Origin: Alphaproteobacteria bacterium
Lineage (GTDB): Bacteria > Patescibacteriota > Minisyncoccia > Phycocordibacterales > JABAAK01
Assembly: GCA_030054135.1 (NCBI GenBank)
Contig: JASGCN010000001.1
Location: 168,663 to 206,783, forward strand
Direction: 5' to 3'
DNA: 38,121 nt
Part shown: positions 31,830 through 38,121 of the stretch, in pieces
How the letters are laid out: the number at the start of each line of letters is the position of its first letter
How positions within the stretch are numbered: the stretch's first letter is position 1
The notes under the pieces: generated by a model
Told to the model about the DNA's origin: nothing
Databases searched by the model: none
What the model saw: only the letters and a program-made list of their open reading frames with translations
Position numbers and translations under genes: made by a program

Positions 31830-33056
31830 ATGAAAAAAATATTTTTCGTACCCGATCTTTTGGATTATATTTCAAAAGAAAAATCCGTACCTATGATGTC
31901 TGATTTTATGAATGACGTAGAAAATGCATTCATGGATCATTCATTTGAAGTAGAGTCAATTAATAAAAAAACATACTTTATTGAGCTATCAATTCTTCCA
32001 AATAGATATGGTGATTGTCTTACTAAAGAAGGAATGGCACGCGAATTTTGTGCCATAATGAATCTCCCTTTTTCTGGAAAAGTGGAAATGAGTGATAGAA
32101 AGATAGAAGTATCAACTGTTTTTTTTCAAAACTTTATTGACAGTAACATCACTGAAGAAATCATAAAAGAAAAATGTAAGCGTTTGTATATTGAGTGTGT
32201 GTCTACTGGAAACACGTTGGTGTTTACCCCCCCAAAAGATAGAATTGATCTTGAAACAAGAGAAGATATTGCAGAAGAAATTACTCGAATGATCGGCTTT
32301 AAAAATATATCAAGTGTCCCACTAGCAAATAACAATAACACATATCAAGATCCTTCAGAGTATAAAATTATCCGTAAAATAATATTAGATCTAAATAAGC
32401 TTGGATTTACAGAAATAATGACACGCACTTTTACGAATAAAAAAGGGTTAGAAGTGTTGCGCCCAGTAGCGTCAGACAAATCTTTTTTAAGACAAGATCT
32501 TTCTGAATTACAAGAAGTGGGGAAAAAGAATGAAATAATAAAACATGCTTGTAATAAAGAAGAAGTTAAAATTTTTGAAATAGGTAAGGTATTTTCTCCA
32601 GATGGAAAAGAATCATTAGAGCTTGCATGGTATGCATCTAAAAAATTAAAAGACGAAGAAAGTGAGAAATTAAAAGATTGTGTACGTATAATAAAAGATA
32701 TCAAAAGTAAAAATTATAACCCAGTTGTATGGAAGGATAGAGGAGATCTAAGAATGATCCCTATTCGATTTTCAATCATAAAGCGTACTCCATATATAGA
32801 AAGAGATCTCTCTATATATGTACCTGTTACAAGCACTGAAACAACTCTTATTAAAGAATTTAAAGATGTATCAGAAAGTCTTAAACATTTTGTGACATTG
32901 TATTGTTTTGATACATTTGAAAAAGAAGGTAAAAAATCTTTTGCATTTCGTTTTGTATTTCAAGATGCTCAGAAAACTCTCACTGATAGTGACATAAACA
33001 TAGAAATGGATAAAGTATATCAACATTGCAAAAAAAATGAATATATTGTGCGATAG
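31830..33056 (+). CDS. pheT: Phenylalanyl-tRNA synthetase beta subunit, minimal form without editing domain
   Basis: 408 residues; usual PheT is ~800. Residues 40-80 keep a trace of domain B1 (PNRYGDCLTKEGMAREF). About 128-160 is B5-like (PKDRIDLETREDIAEEITRMIGF). About 175-315 corresponds to the catalytic-like core (KLGFTEIMTRTF, EIGKVFSP). The C-terminal FDX-ACB tRNA-binding domain starts at about 322 (ERDLSIYVPV ... FRFVFQDAQKTLTDSDI). The EMAP-like B2 domain and the whole B3/B4 editing domain are missing, so Tyr-tRNA(Phe) cannot be hydrolysed in cis. Assignment rests on these motifs and on its position just after pheS. Confidence 0.88.
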   Translation: MKKIFFVPDLLDYISKEKSVPMMSDFMNDVENAFMDHSFEVESINKKTYFIELSILPNRYGDCLTKEGMAREFCAIMNLPFSGKVEMSDRKIEVSTVFFQNFIDSNITEEIIKEKCKRLYIECVSTGNTLVFTPPKDRIDLETREDIAEEITRMIGFKNISSVPLANNNNTYQDPSEYKIIRKIILDLNKLGFTEIMTRTFTNKKGLEVLRPVASDKSFLRQDLSELQEVGKKNEIIKHACNKEEVKIFEIGKVFSPDGKESLELAWYASKKLKDEESEKLKDCVRIIKDIKSKNYNPVVWKDRGDLRMIPIRFSIIKRTPYIERDLSIYVPVTSTETTLIKEFKDVSESLKHFVTLYCFDTFEKEGKKSFAFRFVFQDAQKTLTDSDINIEMDKVYQHCKKNEYIVR

Positions 33057-33107
33057 ATATGTATATCAAAACAAAATAAAGGTCTTGTATTCTAAGTGTT
33101 TATTTTA

Positions 33108-33143
33108 TACAATAGAGTACACTATTGTACTAGTACAGTAGTG
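33108..33143. repeat. Overlapping alternative inverted repeats upstream of the 52-aa peptide
   Basis: TACAATAG (33108-33115) pairs perfectly with CTATTGTA (33122-33129). The latter can instead pair, within CACTATTGTAC (33120-33130), with GTACAGTAGTG (33133-33143; 10 of 11, the odd pair being a G-U wobble in RNA). The two hairpins exclude each other, as in an attenuator or switch; the same symmetry could be a double operator. The 112-base pheT-33169 gap also has TATAAT at 33146-33151. Confidence 0.5.
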
Positions 33144-33168
33144 ATTATAATAATATATATATATAATT

Positions 33169-33327
33169 ATGTCAGCACTAAAAATAATCATTGTTATTAT
33201 CATTCTTGCAGCTATCGGATATTTTGGATATGTTCAAGGTTGGTTTGGAGGGTCTTCTTCTAATGAAGATTCTATGGCAATGCAAGATAAAGCAATGGAA
33301 GATAAAGCAATGGAAAAAGACAATTAA
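33169..33327 (+). CDS. Small single-helix membrane peptide with charged repeats
   Basis: 52 residues. A membrane helix (about 5-22, KIIIVIIILAAIGYFGYV) is followed by QGWFGGSSSNEDS and then a charged tail made of an imperfect 5-residue repeat (AMQDK, AMEDK, AMEKD), encoded by 15-base repeats from 33280. The helix and acidic tail suggest a cytoplasmic-side or periplasmic anchor; no family is recognised. A terminator hairpin follows 18 bases after the stop, and alternating inverted repeats precede it, so it looks like an independently controlled gene. A longer reading frame at 33191 in another phase is a shadow that runs into the terminator. Confidence 0.65.
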   Translation: MSALKIIIVIIILAAIGYFGYVQGWFGGSSSNEDSMAMQDKAMEDKAMEKDN

Positions 33328-33345
33328 AAAATTTAATCTGTTAAA

Positions 33346-33375
33346 AGAAAACGCTCCCGAAAAGGAGCGTTTTCT
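33346..33375 (+). terminator. Intrinsic terminator of the 52-aa peptide gene
   Basis: AGAAAACGCTCC and GGAGCGTTTTCT form a 12-bp stem with a CGAAAA loop. The T-run is within the lower stem. It separates the small gene from prs, whose -10 box follows eight bases later. Confidence 0.8.
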
Positions 33376-33382
33376 GTGTTAG

Positions 33383-33388
33383 TATATT
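33383..33388 (+). promoter_or_regulatory. -10 box of prs
   Basis: TATATT ends exactly six bases before the prs ATG. The -35 position falls in the terminator stem and has no consensus. Confidence 0.5.
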
Positions 33389-33394
33389 TATAAT

Positions 33395-34360
33395 ATGAAA
33401 CTGATACTCGCGTCTACATCAACAAGTAAAGCATATGCGGATAGCATTTCAAAAGAATTGGAAATCCCTCTGTATAACATAGATCATGCTTGGTTTAAAA
33501 ATGGAGAACACTTGCACAGAATAGAAGACACAGTACGAGGAGAAGATGTATATCTCGTGCATCAATTTTCACCGGAAAAAAATATAGATATATCTCTCAT
33601 GGAGTTATACATCTCTATACAAGGAATTAAAAAATTTGGCATTGCCAAACGAGTGAGTGTGGTGTCTCCATTTCTTCCATATATGCGCCAAGATCGTGCT
33701 ACAAAAAAGAGAGAACCAATAACTGCAAAACTTATTGCAGATTTTTTTGTTACTTCGGGGGCAGAATATTTGTTTACTTTTGATTTGCATACTCCACAAA
33801 TAAAAGGATTCTTTTCGTTTCCAGTTGAAAATCTTTCGATGATTAAAATTTTTGCTTCTGATATTATAAAAAAATATCCATGCATTGATGATGTGTGTGT
33901 GGTCTCATCCGATATAGGAGGTGCAAAAAAAGCAGAACATTTAATAAAAATTCTTGGGGGCAATAATTTAGCTGTTATTCACAAAGTAAGAAGATCATTA
34001 AATGGAACAAATGCAACTGTAGAAAAATCTCAAGTGATAGGGGATGTAGAGGGGAAACATTGTATTTTAGTTGATGATATGATTGATACTGGAGGAACAC
34101 TTGCAAGCGCATCAATAGCGCTTAAAGAATTACATGCAAAAACTGTTAGTGTGTATGCCACCCATCCAGTTTTTTCAGAAGGATATGAAAAAAATATAAA
34201 CAAAAATTATTTTTCATCTGTTAATGTTTCAGATTCCATACCACTCAAAGAAAATTATGATTCATCTCTTATTTCAATAATCCCAAGTCATTCAATTATG
34301 GTCCAAACAATACGCAATGTTCATAACGATGCGTCAATTGACAATACTCTTGAGATTTAA
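33395..34360 (+). CDS. prs: Ribose-phosphate pyrophosphokinase (PRPP synthetase)
   Basis: 321 residues. It makes PRPP from ribose 5-phosphate and ATP, for nucleotide synthesis. The flexible-loop segment MRQDRATKKREPITAKL, DLHTPQIKGFF (substrate His), SSDIGGAKKAE, and the PRPP-binding loop VDDMIDTGGT are all present in family order. Length is normal. It is the endpoint of the ribose 5-phosphate supply made by rpiB, rpe and transketolase elsewhere in the window. It is a divergent member but has all key motifs. It converges on the DUF305 gene with three bases between the stops. Confidence 0.93.
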   Translation: MKLILASTSTSKAYADSISKELEIPLYNIDHAWFKNGEHLHRIEDTVRGEDVYLVHQFSPEKNIDISLMELYISIQGIKKFGIAKRVSVVSPFLPYMRQDRATKKREPITAKLIADFFVTSGAEYLFTFDLHTPQIKGFFSFPVENLSMIKIFASDIIKKYPCIDDVCVVSSDIGGAKKAEHLIKILGGNNLAVIHKVRRSLNGTNATVEKSQVIGDVEGKHCILVDDMIDTGGTLASASIALKELHAKTVSVYATHPVFSEGYEKNINKNYFSSVNVSDSIPLKENYDSSLISIIPSHSIMVQTIRNVHNDASIDNTLEI

Positions 34361-34363
34361 TAA

Positions 34364-34705
34364 TTAGTGTCCTGAAGAGTGGGTAGATGTTTTACTGTAT
34401 TCATTGAGCCATGTACGCATCACATCGATTTCTTTTTTTTGAGTATCAATAATAGCTTGCCCGAATTTTTTCAATTTTGGGTCTAAAGTTTTTTGCAAAA
34501 GCATAGTTGAAGTAGCAACCGCTTCTTCATGATGAGGAATCATATGTTCAAGAAATGCTCGGTCAAAATCAACTCCATTTTTTGATTCTAAAATAGAAAT
34601 TGCTGATGATCCGTGTTTGATGGGTGTAAAAAAAGTAGTGTACACAAACATCACCACCAACCCGAGCGTCAATCCAATAACAAATATTACAAATGTTTTA
34701 TTCAT
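34364..34705 (-). CDS. DUF305 family protein, membrane-anchored
   Basis: 113 residues. One N-terminal membrane helix (about 5-26) precedes a DUF305 domain, recognised by FDRAFLEHMIPHHEEAV (about 48-64) and by the following helices with KKEIDVMRTWL. DUF305 is a ferritin-like helical bundle, often found near copper or metal-handling genes, and the His-rich HMIPHH and the STHSSGH tail fit metal binding, though this is inferred. ATG 34705 is set by a near-perfect promoter. It is alone on the minus strand. Confidence 0.85.
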   Translation of the reverse strand: MNKTFVIFVIGLTLGLVVMFVYTTFFTPIKHGSSAISILESKNGVDFDRAFLEHMIPHHEEAVATSTMLLQKTLDPKLKKFGQAIIDTQKKEIDVMRTWLNEYSKTSTHSSGH

Positions 34706-34712
34706 AATACTT

Positions 34713-34741
34713 ATTATATGGAGGACAACTCTATATGTCAA
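34713..34741 (-). promoter_or_regulatory. Consensus promoter of the DUF305 gene
   Basis: Minus strand: TTGACA (34741-34736), 17-base spacer, TATAAT (34718-34713), then seven bases to the ATG. Both hexamers are exact sigma-70 consensus, the best promoter in the window, and the leader is about one base. Confidence 0.9.
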
Positions 34742-34787
34742 GATTTTTATTTATATACCATGGTATACTAAAAGTCATAAGACAAAT

Positions 34788-35267
34788 ATGATTATCGAAG
34801 TAATCTTTCTTTCAATTGCAGGAACTGTACTTAGTATAGTTATAGGTTCTCTTTGGCATGCACCTTTTTGGTGGGCTGGGAAATTACACATGGAATACAC
34901 AGGGTTTGCTGCGTTGTCAAAAACAGAACAAAAAAAAGCAATAAAGAAAGCAAAAAAATATATGTGGAAAATATATTTAATCCAGGCATTTCTTTCCTTA
35001 ATAACAAGTGCATTCATTGCTTTTGTTGTTGCTCAAACTGCCACAGTAAAGGCAGTATCAGTGTACGCGCCTTTTTTGTATGTAGTGGCAATATGGTTCT
35101 GTTTTATATTTCCAATAATTACTGGTTCTTTTTTATGGGGGAGAGAAATTACAAAAAAAATGGGAGTACAAAAAGTTATTGCAGATTCTCTTCACTATTT
35201 AATTTCTTTTGCATTAGTAACAGCAATGTGCATACTATATTTTAATTGGTCAGTAATTATAAATTAA
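34788..35267 (+). CDS. DUF1761-like membrane protein
   Basis: 159 residues with about four helices (near 3-22, 63-85, 95-118, 135-155). The N-terminal pattern GSLWHAPFWWAGKLHMEYTG resembles the DUF1761 family (lWysp.lFgk.W.). Function is unknown. The true start is the ATG at 34788; a longer in-frame reading is antisense to the DUF305 gene. An extended -10 (TGG-TATACT, 34761-34769) lies 18 bases upstream, so the leader is ~12 bases with no ribosome-binding site. The TMEM43-like gene follows after 12 bases. Confidence 0.65.
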   Translation: MIIEVIFLSIAGTVLSIVIGSLWHAPFWWAGKLHMEYTGFAALSKTEQKKAIKKAKKYMWKIYLIQAFLSLITSAFIAFVVAQTATVKAVSVYAPFLYVVAIWFCFIFPIITGSFLWGREITKKMGVQKVIADSLHYLISFALVTAMCILYFNWSVIIN

Positions 35268-35279
35268 TATACATACACT

Positions 35280-36386
35280 ATGCAAGAAACAACACACACA
35301 GGATTTGGATCAAAAATAGTTGATTCAATTAAAGGAATTTTTTTCGGTTTTATTCTTATTATAGTAGGCGTTTCTGGATTATTTATAAATGAAGGACGAG
35401 TTTCTCCAAAAACAATATTTTCAAAAGTTTCAACTATCACTTCTGATGCGACTAATGAAAAAAATGGTCTTATTGTTCTTGAAGGTACTCCAGTGATAAA
35501 TAAAAAAATAGCAGATACGTATCCATCACTTCTTGAACCACAATCTGCAGTGTATATAAACAAACTTGTTGAAGTGTATGCGTGGGTAGAGACATCAACC
35601 GAGGAAACAAAAGAAAATCTAGGTGGCAGTTCAGACACGACAACTACATATAATTATAAAAAAGAATGGACATCAAACCCACCCAATAGTGATAATTTTA
35701 AAGACAAATCAGGTGCGTATGTAAATATCATACCAACAATGAAAGGAGGTCTATCTTCACAATCTTTTTCACTTAATAATATTTCTATTCCTGCAATACA
35801 AGAAAAGGATTCAGTATTTTCTAAACCACTTATACTTTCAAAAAATAATGTTCAAGATAAAAATAGTATTACCACACATACACACCTCTTCATTGGAAAG
35901 AACGCGCACACAGACACTCCAAGTATAGGAGACATTCGAGTATCTTTTAATGTCATTCACGCAAACGAAAAGATATCTGCATTTGGTGAAAAGAAGGATA
36001 ATAATTTCTCTTTTGATGTTACATACAAAGGAGACGATCAAACAGGTTTTATTGGTGTTGGATCTGCATCGCAGGTTCTCTCTACAGCTCAGGAACAGTT
36101 TAAAACAAGTATGTGGGTTATACGGGGTATTGGTTTTATAGTTATTTGGATCGGGTTTGTTCTGATGACAAGTATTATTCCTACACTTGCTTCAGTAATT
36201 CCTTTCTTAGGATCTCTTACAAGAGGAATTCTTGGTTTTGCATTAGGCATTGTGTCTCTTATTATTTCTTTCGTTGTAATTATCATATCAAACATCTTTC
36301 ATAACCCAATAGCACTCGTTGTGGTGGTTGTTGTTATTGTTGGTTGGATATTCTATTTCTACAAAAAAAGCAAAAAAAACAAATAA
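35280..36386 (+). CDS. TMEM43/LUMA family membrane protein
   Basis: 368 residues. An N-terminal helix (about 18-38) ends in the family motif FINEGR. A long soluble segment follows, with LVEVYAWVET (about 99-108), YNYKKEWTSNPPNSDNF and a distinctive NP/GAYVN region. Three C-terminal helices (about 275-300, 305-335, 340-362) complete the protein. This is the TMEM43 (DUF1625) architecture known from eukaryotic nuclear-envelope LUMA and bacterial homologs. Its bacterial function is unknown. A TATACA six bases before the ATG is a weak -10; co-transcription with the DUF1761 gene is more likely. Confidence 0.85.
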   Translation: MQETTHTGFGSKIVDSIKGIFFGFILIIVGVSGLFINEGRVSPKTIFSKVSTITSDATNEKNGLIVLEGTPVINKKIADTYPSLLEPQSAVYINKLVEVYAWVETSTEETKENLGGSSDTTTTYNYKKEWTSNPPNSDNFKDKSGAYVNIIPTMKGGLSSQSFSLNNISIPAIQEKDSVFSKPLILSKNNVQDKNSITTHTHLFIGKNAHTDTPSIGDIRVSFNVIHANEKISAFGEKKDNNFSFDVTYKGDDQTGFIGVGSASQVLSTAQEQFKTSMWVIRGIGFIVIWIGFVLMTSIIPTLASVIPFLGSLTRGILGFALGIVSLIISFVVIIISNIFHNPIALVVVVVVIVGWIFYFYKKSKKNK

Positions 36387-36471
36387 ACTAACATTTTTTC
36401 AGCATCCAATATTGTAGATATAAGGATACCACCAAGGGACTTCAATGGTTTTTATACGGTAGTATAGATAT

Positions 36472-38121
36472 ATGAAAGAGTTTAGATTGTGTATAGTAGT
36501 ATCAAGTACAATAGTGTGGTTATTATTGGGGGTGATAGTCTATGCGGACGAAATTGTTTTGATGGCGACACACAAGAGACAAATCATCAACACACAAACA
36601 AATAATAATAAGGCTATTCGATTTTTAGCAAATACACCTTCAGCGAACAGTGTGAAAAATGTTACTTTACCTTCTGGAAGTAGCAAAGAAGAAATTGTTC
36701 AAGCGATAGAATCACTCAAAACCGAAGGGTACCTTTTTGTAGAACAACCAGTAGAAACGATACTTCATGAATGGCCAACAGATGGGACAGATCCTAATGA
36801 CACTCTATGGACTAATGCTGGTATGTGGGGAGTAAAAGCCGTAAAAACAAATAGAGTGTGGAAAGATACACGGGGGGATGGAATAGTGGTGGCAGTGATT
36901 GATACTGGAGTACAACTTAACCATGAAGATGTACAAGGATCCCTCTGGATTAATACCAATGAAGTCGCTGGGAACAGTGTAGATGATGATGGGAATGGGT
37001 ACATTGATGATATCAATGGGTACAATTTTTGTGCCAATGCAGCAGGAAGTGTTGCAGGAGGTTCGGTCAATGATACTCACGGGCATGGTACAACTATTGC
37101 TGGATTGATTGCAGGACAGGGAAATAATGCAAAAGGAATAATCGGAATTGCTCCCAACACAAAAATTATGGTAATTAAAGCAAATGATTGTGGCGAAAAT
37201 AGAGGGGCATATATTGCAAGCGCTATACGATACGCTATAAACAATGGAGCAGATGTTATTAATGGAAGTTGGAGTTTTACATCATCAAATATTTCAGAAT
37301 ATAGAAGTGAACCTACATATGATGCACTTGTGTGCGCGCGCACTCCCATTGCATTAAACATTACAAATGGTGGGTCAGGATATGGGGTTCTTTCTGGGCC
37401 AAATGGAGAACCTAATTATTATTGGCCAACTGTTTCATTTTCTGGGGGCAACGGTAGTGGTGTAAGTGCTCAAGTGTCTGAAATTGATGGAGGAGTTATC
37501 ACTGAAGTAACAATTACAAATTGCGGTACAGGATACACATCTGCGCCAACAGTCACCATTCATCCTGCAACAAATGGGACAATTACTGCATCAGGAAGTG
37601 GTGCAATAATTACAAGTACTTTAAAAAAATCAGTAATACCTGTATTTTCTTCTGGTAATGATAACCAAAATTTTATCACTAATAATGTTTTTCCAGCTGC
37701 TGATCCAAATAATGTAATATCTGTTGGAGCAATCCAAAATACTTCTCCATACACTCGTGCTTCTTTTTCCAATTTTGGGTCTACTCTCGATCTTGTCGCA
37801 CCAGGGCAATCTCTCACTTCTACAAAATACCACGCGACCCTTACCAATCAATATTCATCAGCAAACGACAATGGAACATCATTCGCAACTCCTTTAGTGG
37901 TAGGAGCAATTGCATTATTTCGTTCTTATAATGAAAATGTGTCACACAGTCTTGAGTCTATAAAAACTCGTTTACACAATTCATCTTTTGATATAGGAAT
38001 AGCAGGGAAAGATGATTATACCGGATCAGGTGTATTAAATATTGAAGCATTGGTATACCCAATACATATTTCAGGTACGGTAAGATATTACACACACTCT
38101 GCACATACCCCCAAACATATA
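36472..38121 (+). CDS. Secreted S8 (subtilisin-like) serine peptidase with inserted repeat domain (partial)
   Basis: The frame stays open to the window end; 550 residues are visible. A signal peptide (about 1-25) and a propeptide-like region (~26-115) precede the subtilase domain. The triad is Asp144 (VIDTGVQ), His205 (HGTTIAG) and Ser470 (NGTSFATP), with the oxyanion Asn396 in SSGNDN. Between the helix after GADVING (near residue 250) and the strand before SSGN there is a ~100-residue insertion (about 289-388) containing two copies of a Gly-rich motif: ITNGGSGY (297-304) and ITNCGTGYTSAP (348-359). Catalytic residues are all present, so it should be active outside the cell. The rest of the protein and any anchor lie outside the window. 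Confidence 0.92.
   Translation, partial: MKEFRLCIVVSSTIVWLLLGVIVYADEIVLMATHKRQIINTQTNNNKAIRFLANTPSANSVKNVTLPSGSSKEEIVQAIESLKTEGYLFVEQPVETILHEWPTDGTDPNDTLWTNAGMWGVKAVKTNRVWKDTRGDGIVVAVIDTGVQLNHEDVQGSLWINTNEVAGNSVDDDGNGYIDDINGYNFCANAAGSVAGGSVNDTHGHGTTIAGLIAGQGNNAKGIIGIAPNTKIMVIKANDCGENRGAYIASAIRYAINNGADVINGSWSFTSSNISEYRSEPTYDALVCARTPIALNITNGGSGYGVLSGPNGEPNYYWPTVSFSGGNGSGVSAQVSEIDGGVITEVTITNCGTGYTSAPTVTIHPATNGTITASGSGAIITSTLKKSVIPVFSSGNDNQNFITNNVFPAADPNNVISVGAIQNTSPYTRASFSNFGSTLDLVAPGQSLTSTKYHATLTNQYSSANDNGTSFATPLVVGAIALFRSYNENVSHSLESIKTRLHNSSFDIGIAGKDDYTGSGVLNIEALVYPIHISGTVRYYTHSAHTPKHI

Noticed and set aside
33191-33382. 63-residue frame overlapping the 52-aa peptide gene
   Set aside because: It is a shadow in another phase and runs through the terminator hairpin at 33346-33375.
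34617-34787. 57-residue upstream extension of the DUF1761-like gene
   Set aside because: It is antisense to the DUF305 gene and its promoter; the family N-terminus and an extended -10 box support ATG 34788.
36387-36471. Terminator between the TMEM43-like gene and the S8 peptidase
   Set aside because: Only a loose ACCA/TGGT pairing is visible in this 85-base gap; no stem with a T-run.
1-38121. CRISPR array, insertion sequence, prophage or att sites
   Set aside because: No regular repeat-spacer pattern, transposase, integrase or flanking repeats were found on reading the window.

Overview
This AT-rich 38-kb window looks like a chromosomal piece of a Candidate Phyla Radiation (Patescibacteria) bacterium, most likely of Parcubacteria type. 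That is inferred from tight packing of short genes, trimmed aminoacyl-tRNA synthetases, an iron-sulfur-free Nth and MutY pair, a split transketolase with rpiB and rpe, an orphan peptide-binding protein, and lamin-tail and S8 exported proteins. UGA is used as an ordinary stop (rpiB), so the UGA-to-glycine code of Gracilibacteria and Absconditabacteria does not apply. No phage, insertion sequence or CRISPR array was seen.

Layout. 1-2133: end of ftsX, tRNA-Gln(UUG), nth one base after the tRNA, a 235-bp gap full of hairpins (candidate structured RNA), then mutY. 2138-6822 (minus): probable operon secG, solute-binding protein, RNase J, membrane protein. 6884-11222 (plus): two small membrane proteins, gap, rpiB/rpe (overlapping), gatB. 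11224-20472: a cytochrome b5-like protein (minus), metallophosphoesterase, proS, DEDDh exonuclease, peroxiredoxin, zinc-ribbon membrane protein, S51 peptidase, membrane protein, aspS, a 55-aa membrane peptide and a lamin-tail/PKD surface protein. 20486-20751: a compact unit encoding a 30-aa polybasic peptide with its own promoter, 5' hairpin and terminators. 20783-27395: secA, two small membrane proteins, obgE, split transketolase, a DedA-like protein. 27392-33056: pfkB-type kinase (minus), thrS, DUF378 and SpoU methyltransferase (minus), pheS and a very short pheT. 33108-38121: a 52-aa membrane peptide behind alternating inverted repeats, prs, DUF305 (minus), DUF1761, a TMEM43-like protein, and an S8 peptidase cut by the window end.

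Functional themes. Translation (tRNA-Gln with GatB, and Asp, Pro, Thr and Phe synthetases), secretion (SecA, SecG), the non-oxidative pentose phosphate route feeding PRPP synthesis (rpiB, rpe, transketolase, prs) with GAPDH, base-excision repair, and RNA decay (RNase J, DEDDh exonuclease). The commonest regulatory pattern is a -10 box (TATACT or TATAAT) only 6-9 bases before the start codon, with no visible Shine-Dalgarno sequence. This predicts leaderless or near-leaderless mRNAs for at least sixteen genes, and I used it to choose several start codons. The least explained element is the ladder of hairpins with AAA loops between nth and mutY.
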